Positions 36,430-44,975 of a stretch of 64,000 nt of DNA are shown one piece after another. The position numbers were made by a program, and so were the translations under genes. A model generated the notes under the pieces. That model was not told the origin of the DNA. It made no database searches and worked only from the letters and a program-made list of their open reading frames with translations. Origin of the DNA: Comamonadaceae bacterium (GTDB taxonomy: Bacteria > Pseudomonadota > Gammaproteobacteria > Burkholderiales > Burkholderiaceae_C); assembly GCA_947453965.1 (NCBI GenBank), contig CANGIQ010000001.1:116060-180059 (forward strand). The letters run 5' to 3'. Positions within the stretch are counted from its first letter, which is position 1. Every line of letters begins with the position of its first letter.

Positions 36430-37374
36430 ATGATGAAAACATGGATCGCTGTATTTCTAATCTGCTGTTGCGCATGCGTAGGTGCGCAAGACAAATCGAG
36501 CCAGCGTAACGTTGAAGTCATCCTTCCGTATGCCGCAGGTGGCGGAGTGGATGCCATGGGGCGTGCGTTTGCACGTGAGGCTGCCCAGCTCACGGGACAA
36601 AGCTGGGCGGTTGTTAACCGTGATGGTGGCGCTGGTGTGATTGGCTTCACCGCTTTGTCGCGGGCGCCGGCTGATGGCCATACCTTGGTTTTTTCGCCAG
36701 CGTCGCCCTTGACCAATGCCCCGTTTTTGATGAAAGCCATGCCTTATCGCAATGAGCAGATCGAACCGGTGTGCCAGGTGTTTGAAAACGTGTTCACCAT
36801 TGCTGTGCGTCAAGACTCGCCCATCAAGTCCATGCAAGATCTGGTGGCCCGTGCCAAAGCAGCGCCAGGCACCTTGTCTTACGGGCATGCAGGCAATGGT
36901 TCTGTGCCGCATCTCGGCGTTGCTGCGGTTGAAAAAGCGCTGGGCATTGAATTCAATGCCATCCCGTTTCGTGGCGATGGTGCCTTGCTGCCCCAGCTGA
37001 TGGGCGGGCAATTGGATTTTGCAGCACCTGCGCTGTCGTCGATCAAAGGCAAGGGGCTGCGTGTGTTGGTGGTGCTGTCTGAAAAACGCCATCCGTCCAT
37101 GCCTGAGGTGGCCTCGCTGTCAGAGCTGGGCTACCCGGCCGTGATTCCTGGTTTGAATGGCTTGTATGCACCGGCAGGAACACCTGCGGACACGTTGGCC
37201 AAGTTGCAAAGCCTGTGTCAAAAAGTGCTGGAGACCGAAGGCTTCAAGCAAACCGCTCAGACACTGCAACAAGTGCCGGCCTACTTGAATGCTGAGCAGT
37301 TCAAAGCGCGTATTCAAAGTACGTATCGCCTGCACTCAGATTTGGTGCCGCGTTTGAATCTGGAGAAAAACTGA
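36430..37374 (+). CDS. Bug/TctC-type substrate-binding protein
   Basis: Signal peptide; VEVILPYAAGGGVDAMGRAFAREAAQ; SYGHAGNGSVPHLGVAAVEKALG. Confidence 0.9.
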   Translation: MMKTWIAVFLICCCACVGAQDKSSQRNVEVILPYAAGGGVDAMGRAFAREAAQLTGQSWAVVNRDGGAGVIGFTALSRAPADGHTLVFSPASPLTNAPFLMKAMPYRNEQIEPVCQVFENVFTIAVRQDSPIKSMQDLVARAKAAPGTLSYGHAGNGSVPHLGVAAVEKALGIEFNAIPFRGDGALLPQLMGGQLDFAAPALSSIKGKGLRVLVVLSEKRHPSMPEVASLSELGYPAVIPGLNGLYAPAGTPADTLAKLQSLCQKVLETEGFKQTAQTLQQVPAYLNAEQFKARIQSTYRLHSDLVPRLNLEKN

Positions 37375-37375
37375 C

Positions 37376-37915
37376 ATGAACCTCCCACCCATTCGGCGCG
37401 TGGTCACGGGTGATGATGCGCAGGGCGTGTCGTCGATCGTGGCAGACGGACCTTCTCCTGCTGTGCGTCTGGTGCCCGAGCGTCCTGGGTATCGGGTGAC
37501 GAATTTGTGGTGCACCCAGGCGTCGCCTGCGTCTGTGCATGCCCCCGATCGAATTGCTGAGCACCAAGGTGTAGCGCCACCGCCAGGCGGGACTGTGCTG
37601 CGCATCATCGATTTCCCGCCAGAGCCCAAAGACCCGCAAGTTTTGGAGCAGATGTTGCATGCTACCTTTGGCAGCATGTACCGCGACGCACAGCATGCGC
37701 CCAAACCTGGCGAGCATCCGGGCATGCACCGCACAGCAACGGTCGATTACGCGCTGATGCTAGAAGGCGAGCTGGTGGCCATCATGGACAAAGGGGAAAC
37801 CACCTTGCGTGCGGGTGATGTGTTGATCCAGCGTGGCACCAACCATGCGTGGGCCAATCGATCAGGACAAGCCGCGCGCGTTGCGTTCATTTTGGTGGAT
37901 GGCAAAGCCTCGTAG
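37376..37915 (+). CDS. Cupin-domain protein
   Basis: GMHRTATVDYALMLEGELVAIMDKGETTLRAGDVLIQRGTNHAWANRSGQAARVAFILVDG. Confidence 0.85.
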   Translation: MNLPPIRRVVTGDDAQGVSSIVADGPSPAVRLVPERPGYRVTNLWCTQASPASVHAPDRIAEHQGVAPPPGGTVLRIIDFPPEPKDPQVLEQMLHATFGSMYRDAQHAPKPGEHPGMHRTATVDYALMLEGELVAIMDKGETTLRAGDVLIQRGTNHAWANRSGQAARVAFILVDGKAS

Positions 37916-37922
37916 GGTTTGA

Positions 37923-38342
37923 TCAGCTGATCTTCGCCCAGGCTTCTTTTTTTGTCAGTGTGCGGGCCGCAGCAATGGCTGGCAACTGACTTGCACGCGG
38001 GCGTGATTTGCCCGCCTCCCAGTGGTAAACAGACTGGGCAGAGACGCCAAGCAATTTACCCATTTGTTCGGCCGACATGGCAAATTTTTTGCGCAATGTG
38101 GCGAAGCCACCTGCACGAAAGCGCAGTCCTGTGGCGGACGCTTTGACTTCCAACGCTGGCTTGGGTTGGTTTTTGCTCAGTCTTTTGAGGCTGGTTTCTA
38201 AACTGGCAATGTGGCGTTTCAAAGCCGCAATGTCAGAACGGTACTGCGCCGAAGCTTTTTTAAGTTGCTTGGTTTCTGCGCGCACTTCTTTTTTAGCGAT
38301 GCGTGAAATTTCAGCTTTGAGTTGATCGACAAAAGTAGCCAT
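37923..38342 (-). CDS. Helix-turn-helix (XRE-like) DNA-binding protein with N-terminal coiled coil
   Basis: MSAEQMGKLLGVSAQSVYHWEAGKSRPRASQL; K/R/Q-rich N-terminal helical region. Confidence 0.75.
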   Translation of the reverse strand: MATFVDQLKAEISRIAKKEVRAETKQLKKASAQYRSDIAALKRHIASLETSLKRLSKNQPKPALEVKASATGLRFRAGGFATLRKKFAMSAEQMGKLLGVSAQSVYHWEAGKSRPRASQLPAIAAARTLTKKEAWAKIS

Positions 38343-38400
38343 AAATTGTTTCAGTCTTGTAGGTATTGCAGCATGTTAGCCCTGAATCATCGGGTGTGAT

Positions 38401-38631
38401 TCAACGCAAGGCCAAGCTCAGTTGGTCTAACAACTCAGCCCAATCGGCATCGTTGGCCAATTGTTCTTTGATGAAGTGGCTTTGGCTAGGCGTCCAAAAC
38501 GCAGCATCTTCGATGCGTGTGGACGCGTTCATGGGGCGGTGTGCTTTTAAGAACGATTCGATGGACTTGCGGTCATTGGCCAGTCCGAGTTGTTTGAACA
38601 GTTCAGCCAAGGTGTGATGGGTTATTTCCAT
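38401..38631 (-). CDS. DUF2789 family small protein
   Basis: HTLAELFKQLGLANDRKSIESFLKAHRPMNASTRIEDAAFWTPSQSHFIKEQLANDADWAELLDQL. Confidence 0.75.
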   Translation of the reverse strand: MEITHHTLAELFKQLGLANDRKSIESFLKAHRPMNASTRIEDAAFWTPSQSHFIKEQLANDADWAELLDQLSLALR

Positions 38632-38767
38632 GGTTTGAAACCTTTGAGATGAAGCACAGGGGGAGCAATGCTTGCATATCTTGGGTTGTCTTGTAAAGCG
38701 GATAACCCTTTCAATGAATCCTATCTAGCTTTAAGCGTCATCACGTATCTGAGGGGCTATTTGTTAT

Positions 38768-39751
38768 TTATTCCACGCTTATTTTTTCATCTTTGACAAT
38801 TTTGGCCATGGCGGGAATTTCTTTTTTCATCCACTGTGCCAATTCCTGCGCGCTCATGTGAGAGGGCTCTGCACCCAGTGTGCTCAGGCGTTCTTTGATG
38901 TCTGGCAAAGCTGTGATGCGGATGACTTCGGCATTGACTTTGTCGATGATGGCTTTGGGTGTACCTGCAGGAGCCAACAGACCTTGCCAGCTTCCGGTTA
39001 GAAACCCGGGCAGCGTCTCTGCAACAGTCGGTACATCGGGCAGCTGGGAATTACGCTTGTCACTGGAGACCGCCAACAGTTTGATTTTTCCCGACTTCAC
39101 ATGAGGGTAGGTGGCCACCATGCCGTTGAAGGTGACATCTACTTGGGCGCCAATCAGATCTGTCATGGCTTGTGAGCCCCCTTTATAGGGCACATACCCC
39201 CAGTCAATGCCGCTGCGCTTGGCAAACACCACGCCAGCCAAGTGTGTGGCACTGCCCATGCCAGCGGCTGCGGCAAAGTTGACTTTTCCTTTTTGCGCTT
39301 TGGCATAGGCAATCAATTCAGCCGTGGTGTTCGCCGGTATTTGGCTGCTCACGACCAACAGGTGCGGTGAGTAAGCCACCATGGAGATAGGTGCAAAGTC
39401 ATTCAACACATTGAACGGTAATTTATAGAGCGCCGGGCTGATGACCAAATTGCCAATGTCCATCAATGCGAAGGTGTAGCCATCAGGTGCCGATTTGGCA
39501 ACCACATCCGCACCCAAGTTGCCACTCGAGCCTGGGCGGTTTTCTACCACCACAGGTTGCCCCCAAGCTTCGGTGATCTTCACGCCGATCATGCGCGCCA
39601 GCACATCGGATGTGCCTCCCGCAGGAAAGGGCACCACGATTTTGATGGGTTTATTGGGGTAGTTGGATTGCGCTTGCGCGGGGACTGGCACCAAACCAAA
39701 CAGGCTCAGCAAAGCCGCTGTGATGCGGAGTGTGTGGGGCAAAATTTTCAT
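38768..39751 (-). CDS. Bug/TctC-type substrate-binding protein
   Basis: SNYPNKPIKIVVPFPAGGTSDVLARMIGVKI; VVENRPGSSGNLGADVVAKSAPDGYT. Confidence 0.94.
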   Translation of the reverse strand: MKILPHTLRITAALLSLFGLVPVPAQAQSNYPNKPIKIVVPFPAGGTSDVLARMIGVKITEAWGQPVVVENRPGSSGNLGADVVAKSAPDGYTFALMDIGNLVISPALYKLPFNVLNDFAPISMVAYSPHLLVVSSQIPANTTAELIAYAKAQKGKVNFAAAAGMGSATHLAGVVFAKRSGIDWGYVPYKGGSQAMTDLIGAQVDVTFNGMVATYPHVKSGKIKLLAVSSDKRNSQLPDVPTVAETLPGFLTGSWQGLLAPAGTPKAIIDKVNAEVIRITALPDIKERLSTLGAEPSHMSAQELAQWMKKEIPAMAKIVKDEKISVE

Positions 39752-39764
39752 GCGCTGTTAGAAA

Positions 39765-40877
39765 TTAAGAAAACACAATCATGCCGCGTGCATTGCGACC
39801 TTGCGCCAAGTCTTCAAATGCTTGCGGTGCTTGCTCTAAAGGGTAACGGTGGGTGATGAGTTCGTCCAGCTTTAATTGGCCATTGCGGTAGAGCGACATC
39901 AAGCGCGGAAAGTCTTCGCGCGGGCGGGCTGAGCCGTAGTAGCTGCCTTTGAGGGTTTTTTCTTCCAACGACAGAGTGACTGTTTTGAGTGTGGTGGTGT
40001 CTTGTGTGCTGGCTACGCCCACCGACACGGCGGTGCCGCCTTTGCGTAGCGCACCATAGGCTTGTGCCACCACGCTGCCCAAGCCCACGCATTCAAAGGC
40101 GTAATCGGCGCCGCCACCGGTGAGTTTTTTCAAGGTTTTGACGATGTTGTCATCGTGGCTGGCGTTGAGGGTGTGGGTGGCACCAAACAGGCGAGCCAGT
40201 TCCAATTTGTGGTCCGAGCGATCCACCGCCACGATCATGGCGGCACCAGCGATGGCGCAGCCTTGGATGGCATTGAGTCCAACACCGCCTGCACCAAACA
40301 CCACAGCGATGGACCCTGCCGTGAGTTTGGCCGTGTTGATCACAGCGCCAACGCCTGTCATCACGCCGCAGCTGATGAGTGCGCAGCATTCCATGGAAAT
40401 GTCGGGTTGATCGACTTTGACCAGGTTGTCCATGTGCAGCGTGGCGTACTCAGACATCACGCCGCAGCCGCACAAGACGTTCAACGCTTGGTTGGCCATG
40501 TCAAAGGTGCGCACCGTGCCATCAGGCAGGGTGAACGCGGTGCGGCTGTTTTGATCACACAGCTGGGGGCGGCCCGTGGTGCAGTAGCGGCAGTGTCCGC
40601 ACATGCTGACGAATGAGGTGATCACGCGGTCGCCCACCGCCAAGCCTTTCACACCTTCACCGACCGACACGATGCGACCGGCACCCTCGTGGCCCAGTAC
40701 AACGGGTGGGGGCAGGGGGATCACACCTTTGGCGGTGGACAAATCGCTGTGGCACACGCCACAGGCTTCCATTTTGATCATGACCTCCCCATGGCGCGGG
40801 GCCTCGACCCAAATGTCTTCAACGGTGACGGTACCAGAGTGATCTCGGGCAATAACGGCGCGGGATTTTTGTCGCAT
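39765..40877 (-). CDS. Zinc-dependent alcohol dehydrogenase (MDR family)
   Basis: KMEACGVCHSDLSTAKG; VLGHEGAGRIVSVGEGV; CGHCRYCTTGRPQLC structural Zn motif; VFGAGGVGLNAIQG. Confidence 0.93.
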   Translation of the reverse strand: MRQKSRAVIARDHSGTVTVEDIWVEAPRHGEVMIKMEACGVCHSDLSTAKGVIPLPPPVVLGHEGAGRIVSVGEGVKGLAVGDRVITSFVSMCGHCRYCTTGRPQLCDQNSRTAFTLPDGTVRTFDMANQALNVLCGCGVMSEYATLHMDNLVKVDQPDISMECCALISCGVMTGVGAVINTAKLTAGSIAVVFGAGGVGLNAIQGCAIAGAAMIVAVDRSDHKLELARLFGATHTLNASHDDNIVKTLKKLTGGGADYAFECVGLGSVVAQAYGALRKGGTAVSVGVASTQDTTTLKTVTLSLEEKTLKGSYYGSARPREDFPRLMSLYRNGQLKLDELITHRYPLEQAPQAFEDLAQGRNARGMIVFS

Positions 40878-40931
40878 AAGAGGAGGGAGTGGTTTTTGGC
40901 CAAGCTTAAGTGGCCTAGGTAAGCCAGAAAA

Positions 40932-40947
40932 TCGTCGCAAGCGACGA
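40932..40947. repeat. Perfect inverted repeat TCGTCGCAAGCGACGA in a divergent promoter region
   Basis: 7-bp arms, 2-bp spacer, between divergent genes starting at 40877 (-) and 41011 (+). Confidence 0.6.
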
Positions 40948-41010
40948 ATTGCAGGCAAACTTGCGGTTGAAACAAGATTTCCACCCCGCATCCCCTATGG
41001 AGACCCCCAC

Positions 41011-41838
41011 ATGAACAGTCGTATGAAATTTTTGATCGCTTGCGCCATGGCGCTCAACAGCTTGTGGGCGCAAGCTCAAACCGCACCGGTGAAGGTGCAG
41101 TGGTTGGGGCAAGCAGCTTTCAAAATCACTTCGCCAGCAGGGAAGGTCATCATCACCGATCCGTGGCTCAAGGCCAATCCTTTGACCCCGGTGGAGTTCA
41201 AAACGCTGGAGAATTTGGGCAAAGTCGATGTGTTGTTGGTCACGCATGGCCATTTGGACCATTTCGCCGATGCACCAGCCATTGCCAAGCTCAACCATGT
41301 GCCGATGTATGCGCCGGGTGACATGAATGCTTCGGTCGTGGCATTGGGTATCTTGCCGCCTGAGCTTGCGCCGCGTTTTAACAAATCGGGTGTTGTGGAG
41401 CCTAGCCCAGGTATCCAAGTGACACCCGTGCATGCCGAGCATTCGTCGGTCATCAACTGGAAAAATCCGGCGACCAACAAAGACGAAATTCATGTCGGGG
41501 GTGAACCGGTGGGTTTCATCATTGAGATGGAGGATGGGTTCAAGATTTACCACATGGGTGATACCGGGCTGTTCAGCGACATGAAGTTCATCGCCGATTA
41601 CTACAAGCCAGACTTGGTGTTGATTCCAATTGGCGGCAACTTCACCATGGGTCCGAAAGAAGCCGCCTATGCCGCGAATGAGTTGATGAGAATTCCTAAC
41701 GTCATCGCCATGCACTATGGTGCCAATCCACTGGCAAAAGGCACGTTGGCTCAATTCATGGATTTCATGAAAAGCCCCAGCATCAAAGTGCATCCGCTCA
41801 AACCCGGCGAGACGGCCAGTTTTCAAACGAAAAAATGA
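41011..41838 (+). CDS. Metal-dependent hydrolase, MBL fold (UPF0173-like), with signal peptide
   Basis: Signal peptide; VQWLGQAAFKITSPAGKVIITDPWLKANPLTP; LLVTHGHLDHFADAPAIAK; GDTGLFSDMKFIADYYKPDLVLIPIGGNFTMGP. Confidence 0.9.
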   Translation: MNSRMKFLIACAMALNSLWAQAQTAPVKVQWLGQAAFKITSPAGKVIITDPWLKANPLTPVEFKTLENLGKVDVLLVTHGHLDHFADAPAIAKLNHVPMYAPGDMNASVVALGILPPELAPRFNKSGVVEPSPGIQVTPVHAEHSSVINWKNPATNKDEIHVGGEPVGFIIEMEDGFKIYHMGDTGLFSDMKFIADYYKPDLVLIPIGGNFTMGPKEAAYAANELMRIPNVIAMHYGANPLAKGTLAQFMDFMKSPSIKVHPLKPGETASFQTKK

Positions 41839-41871
41839 TGGTCACCCGCCGTGAATGGTGTGAGAGCTCGC

Positions 41872-42606
41872 TTAAATGGTCATGCCACCGTCAACCGCAT
41901 AAGTTTGCCCTGTCACAAACTGCGCTTCATCACTGGCTAAAAAAACGATCACAGGGGCAATTTCTTCTGCTACCGCGAGACGTCCCATGGGTTGGCGTGC
42001 AATGAAATTTTTGCGGGCCTGAATCGGATCGTCATAAGCATTGATGCGGTCTGCCAAGGATGGCGTGTCAACGGTGCCCGGGGCAATGGCATTGCAACGA
42101 ATGCCCTGGGTCACATAGTCTGCTGCCACGGCCTTGGTCAGACCAATGACGGCCGCTTTGGAGGCCCCATACACAAAGCGGCTGGCCAACCCTTTGATGC
42201 TGCTGGCAATGCTGGCCATGTTGATGATGCTGCCGCGTCCTTGTTTGAGCATCTTGGGCAGGACAGCTTGAATGGCCCAAAACTGTGCGCGGGCGTTGAG
42301 GTTGAATGCCATGTCCCAGTCTGCGTTGCGCGCATCCAAAATCGTTCCGTTGTGGACCACGCCTGCGCAGTTGAACAACACATCGACCACGGGCAATGGC
42401 GCAAAAAATTGCTCAATCTCGTCTTGCTTCATGACATCGAGCAAGGCCGTTTGAATATTGGGAATCCCCGACAAGCTGGCCAGTGCTGCTGGGTTGATGT
42501 CGGTGGCCCAAACCTGCGCGCCTTCTGCAGCCATGGCGAGCGCGGCTGCTCTGCCAATGCCTTGCCCGGCAGCGGTGACGACGACGACTTTGTTGTTTAA
42601 GCGCAT
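41872..42606 (-). CDS. SDR family oxidoreductase
   Basis: VVVVTAAGQGIGRAAALAMAAEG; INMASIASSIKGLASRFVYGASKAAVIGLTKAVA. Confidence 0.93.
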   Translation of the reverse strand: MRLNNKVVVVTAAGQGIGRAAALAMAAEGAQVWATDINPAALASLSGIPNIQTALLDVMKQDEIEQFFAPLPVVDVLFNCAGVVHNGTILDARNADWDMAFNLNARAQFWAIQAVLPKMLKQGRGSIINMASIASSIKGLASRFVYGASKAAVIGLTKAVAADYVTQGIRCNAIAPGTVDTPSLADRINAYDDPIQARKNFIARQPMGRLAVAEEIAPVIVFLASDEAQFVTGQTYAVDGGMTI

Positions 42607-42694
42607 AAGTATCCCGTGGGTGAATCAAGCCTCATAGCTCTGTCGCAGCATTGTCTAAAAAGCGTTGGCAAGCGCACAGGGCGTAAACCCTCAA

Positions 42695-43654
42695 TCACAT
42701 CACAGGTCCCAAAACTTTCAACCACTTGGTGGCCGGTAATGGCCAGCGTGCCTCAATCGCCTGAGCTTGTGATTGCAAGGCGGGTTTGTCAAACAAGCGA
42801 GGCTGACGCCATGCCAACACCACTGTGTTGCCTGCTGCGGTGGGTTTGAAGCACCAGACGCCATCAGCACCAAACGCTGCTGTGATTCTTTTCAGACTTT
42901 CGTCCGTGTTGCAAGCCTGACCAAATAGGTTCACCACCATGCACCCTTCGAGGCGGAGTAAGTCACGACAGTCACGGTAAAAATCTTCGCTGTCGAGCAC
43001 AGGACAAGCGGCCTCTTGGTCGTACAAATCGACTTGGAGTACATCGATGTGCCCATGCCATGTGGCTTGGCGTACGACATCGGCTGCATCCGCCAGCAGC
43101 ACCTGTAATTTGTCATCATCCGCAGGCAGATGGAACCACTGTCTGCATGTGTTGATGACCTGTGGATTCAATTCAACTGCGGTGGTCTGCATGTTCAATT
43201 GCGTGTGGCAAAACTTGGTCAACGACGCGGCACCCAAGCCCAGCTGCATGATGTGTTGATCACACACGCGATCTAAATCAGCCAACAACAACCAAGCCAT
43301 CATGCGCTGTTGGTAGTCGAGATGGATTTCAAAGGGTTTGCTGATCTTCATCGACCCTTGCACGGCAGGGCTTGCAAGATGCAAAAAACGCATGTCACCG
43401 TAGTCGAAAAAATTGACCCCCGGTAAATGGCCTTCACCTGGCGTGGGCTTCTCCATGGCGGGATGTTGCAGCGTAGAAAACGCACGTGTTTGTTTTTTTG
43501 CCAACGACGCGCCAAACCAAATAGCTCCTAAGCAAACTATCAAACCACCCGCAAGATCTAGGGCGGAGAAACCACTTGCCACATCCAGACTGAGCATGCG
43601 CCACAGATCCATTTCCATACTTTCTATTGCGTTGACCGATGGATCTATTATCAA
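42695..43654 (-). CDS. Spermidine-synthase-like methyltransferase-fold protein with N-terminal hydrophobic segment
   Basis: QHIMQLGLGAASLTKFCHTQLNMQTTAVELNPQVINTCRQWFHLPADDDKLQVLLADAADVV; DVLQVDLYD; hydrophobic LDLAGGLIVCLGAIWFGASLA near N-term. Confidence 0.7.
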   Translation of the reverse strand: MIIDPSVNAIESMEMDLWRMLSLDVASGFSALDLAGGLIVCLGAIWFGASLAKKQTRAFSTLQHPAMEKPTPGEGHLPGVNFFDYGDMRFLHLASPAVQGSMKISKPFEIHLDYQQRMMAWLLLADLDRVCDQHIMQLGLGAASLTKFCHTQLNMQTTAVELNPQVINTCRQWFHLPADDDKLQVLLADAADVVRQATWHGHIDVLQVDLYDQEAACPVLDSEDFYRDCRDLLRLEGCMVVNLFGQACNTDESLKRITAAFGADGVWCFKPTAAGNTVVLAWRQPRLFDKPALQSQAQAIEARWPLPATKWLKVLGPVM

Positions 43655-43745
43655 GAGAGATGGTGTGTCGAGGGTAATTCCAAAGAACTAGTTGACTCCT
43701 GCGAGGTGTTCAAGCCCATAGCAAGGGATATCGCGGGGGCGGTCC

Positions 43746-43769
43746 TGTATGCTGATTCGATACCATACA
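43746..43769. repeat. Inverted repeat TGTATG-N12-CATACA upstream of the DHDPS-family gene
   Basis: 6-bp perfect arms, 30 bp upstream of ATG 43799. Confidence 0.4.
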
Positions 43770-43798
43770 TACTTTCTACTGAGAAGTGAGTGTCTAGG

Positions 43799-44740
43799 AT
43801 GCTTGAAGCCGTAGCCTATCAAGACGATATTTCAGGCGTTTGGGTCGATGTGTTGACGCCACTGAAAACTGATTTCAATGTGGATGTGGTGAGGTTATGT
43901 GCGCATGTGCGAAATCTGTCTGCCAAAGGCATGCAACGATTTGCTGTTTTTGGGTATGCAGGCGAGGGCGCTTGTTTTTCTAGCGCCGAAAAACTCAATG
44001 CGCTGACGCATCTCATCCAATCGGGCGTCTCGGCGCAAGATGTGATGTTGGGCGTGAGTTCAACCACCATGGCCGATGCGGTGCAACTGATCCGAAGTGC
44101 GCATGATCTAGGCATTCAGCGCTTCTTGGTCACGCCACCTTTGCATTACCAACCTATTGGGCAAAGCGCCATGTTGGCGTTCTTTCAGCAACTGATTCGA
44201 CAGGTCAATTTGAGCCATTGGCAGCTGTACCTGCATCAGTTGGGTGGTGCTTCGCGGTTGGATGTGCCTGAAGCCACCATCAATGAATTGAAGCGGGAGT
44301 TTCCATTGGTGGTCAGAGGCGTGGTTGATCAAGACATGCATCCGTCACACACGCTCGATTTGATGCGGGCATTCAGGTCGGAGCTGATTGTGATTCCGAC
44401 GCACGAAGCTAACGTGGTGGTGTTAAAACCGACGGTGGTTTTATCTGCGTTTGCAAACTTGATTCCGCTGGTGATCAAGCATCTTTTGTCCCACGACATG
44501 GGGGCGCAAACGACCGTCATCAGTGGCATGAAAGTTCGAAAGCCAGATGACCGGGTGACCGAGTTGATGGCCGCCATCGGCGACCAACCCATGATCGCAT
44601 CGCTGAAACTTTTTCTGTCGATGCACTTTCGTCAAGCCGACTGGGAGCTGGTTCGTCCCCCTCTCATGGGCATCAGCCCCAACGCACACGAGGCCTTGTT
44701 AAAGTCATTCAAAAACTACAACCTGCTTGCAAATGAATAA
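43799..44740 (+). CDS. Dihydrodipicolinate synthase / N-acetylneuraminate lyase family protein (atypical)
   Basis: Family-like pattern: GVWVDVLTPLKTDFNVDV, FGYAGEGACFSSAEKLNAL, RFLVTPPLHYQP, WQLYLHQL; canonical G-I-K-[DE] lysine position reads GVVD. Confidence 0.75.
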   Translation: MLEAVAYQDDISGVWVDVLTPLKTDFNVDVVRLCAHVRNLSAKGMQRFAVFGYAGEGACFSSAEKLNALTHLIQSGVSAQDVMLGVSSTTMADAVQLIRSAHDLGIQRFLVTPPLHYQPIGQSAMLAFFQQLIRQVNLSHWQLYLHQLGGASRLDVPEATINELKREFPLVVRGVVDQDMHPSHTLDLMRAFRSELIVIPTHEANVVVLKPTVVLSAFANLIPLVIKHLLSHDMGAQTTVISGMKVRKPDDRVTELMAAIGDQPMIASLKLFLSMHFRQADWELVRPPLMGISPNAHEALLKSFKNYNLLANE

Positions 44741-44751
44741 ACGGGGATAGC

Positions 44752-44967
44752 ATGGACTTTCAAAACACTTGGTATGTGATTGAGCGGCACAACCGTTACG
44801 AAGCGGTGTCGCATGAGGTGCTGTGTACGTTTGCTGAAGACTCTTACAGCATGCTCCAAAATTTTGAAACCCACCATGAGGCTTTGGTGGAATTGCGTCG
44901 TTTGATTCGCATTGAAATCGACGAAACCCAACAAAAGCTCATGGCTAACACGCCTCCAAAGTTTTAA
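44752..44967 (+). CDS. Small uncharacterised protein (71 aa)
   Basis: ORF 12 bp downstream of the DHDPS-family gene, same strand, GGGGAT upstream of ATG; no family recognised. Confidence 0.5.
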   Translation: MDFQNTWYVIERHNRYEAVSHEVLCTFAEDSYSMLQNFETHHEALVELRRLIRIEIDETQQKLMANTPPKF

Positions 44968-44975
44968 CGGCGTGC

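Noticed and set aside
37923-38631. HTH protein plus DUF2789 protein as a possible second toxin-antitoxin pair
   Set aside because: DUF2789 is not a toxin family I know, the genes are not overlapping, and there is no toxin-like sequence.
40915-41826. 303-aa minus-strand ORF opposite the MBL hydrolase
   Set aside because: MBL motifs are on the plus strand; antisense lacks any motif.
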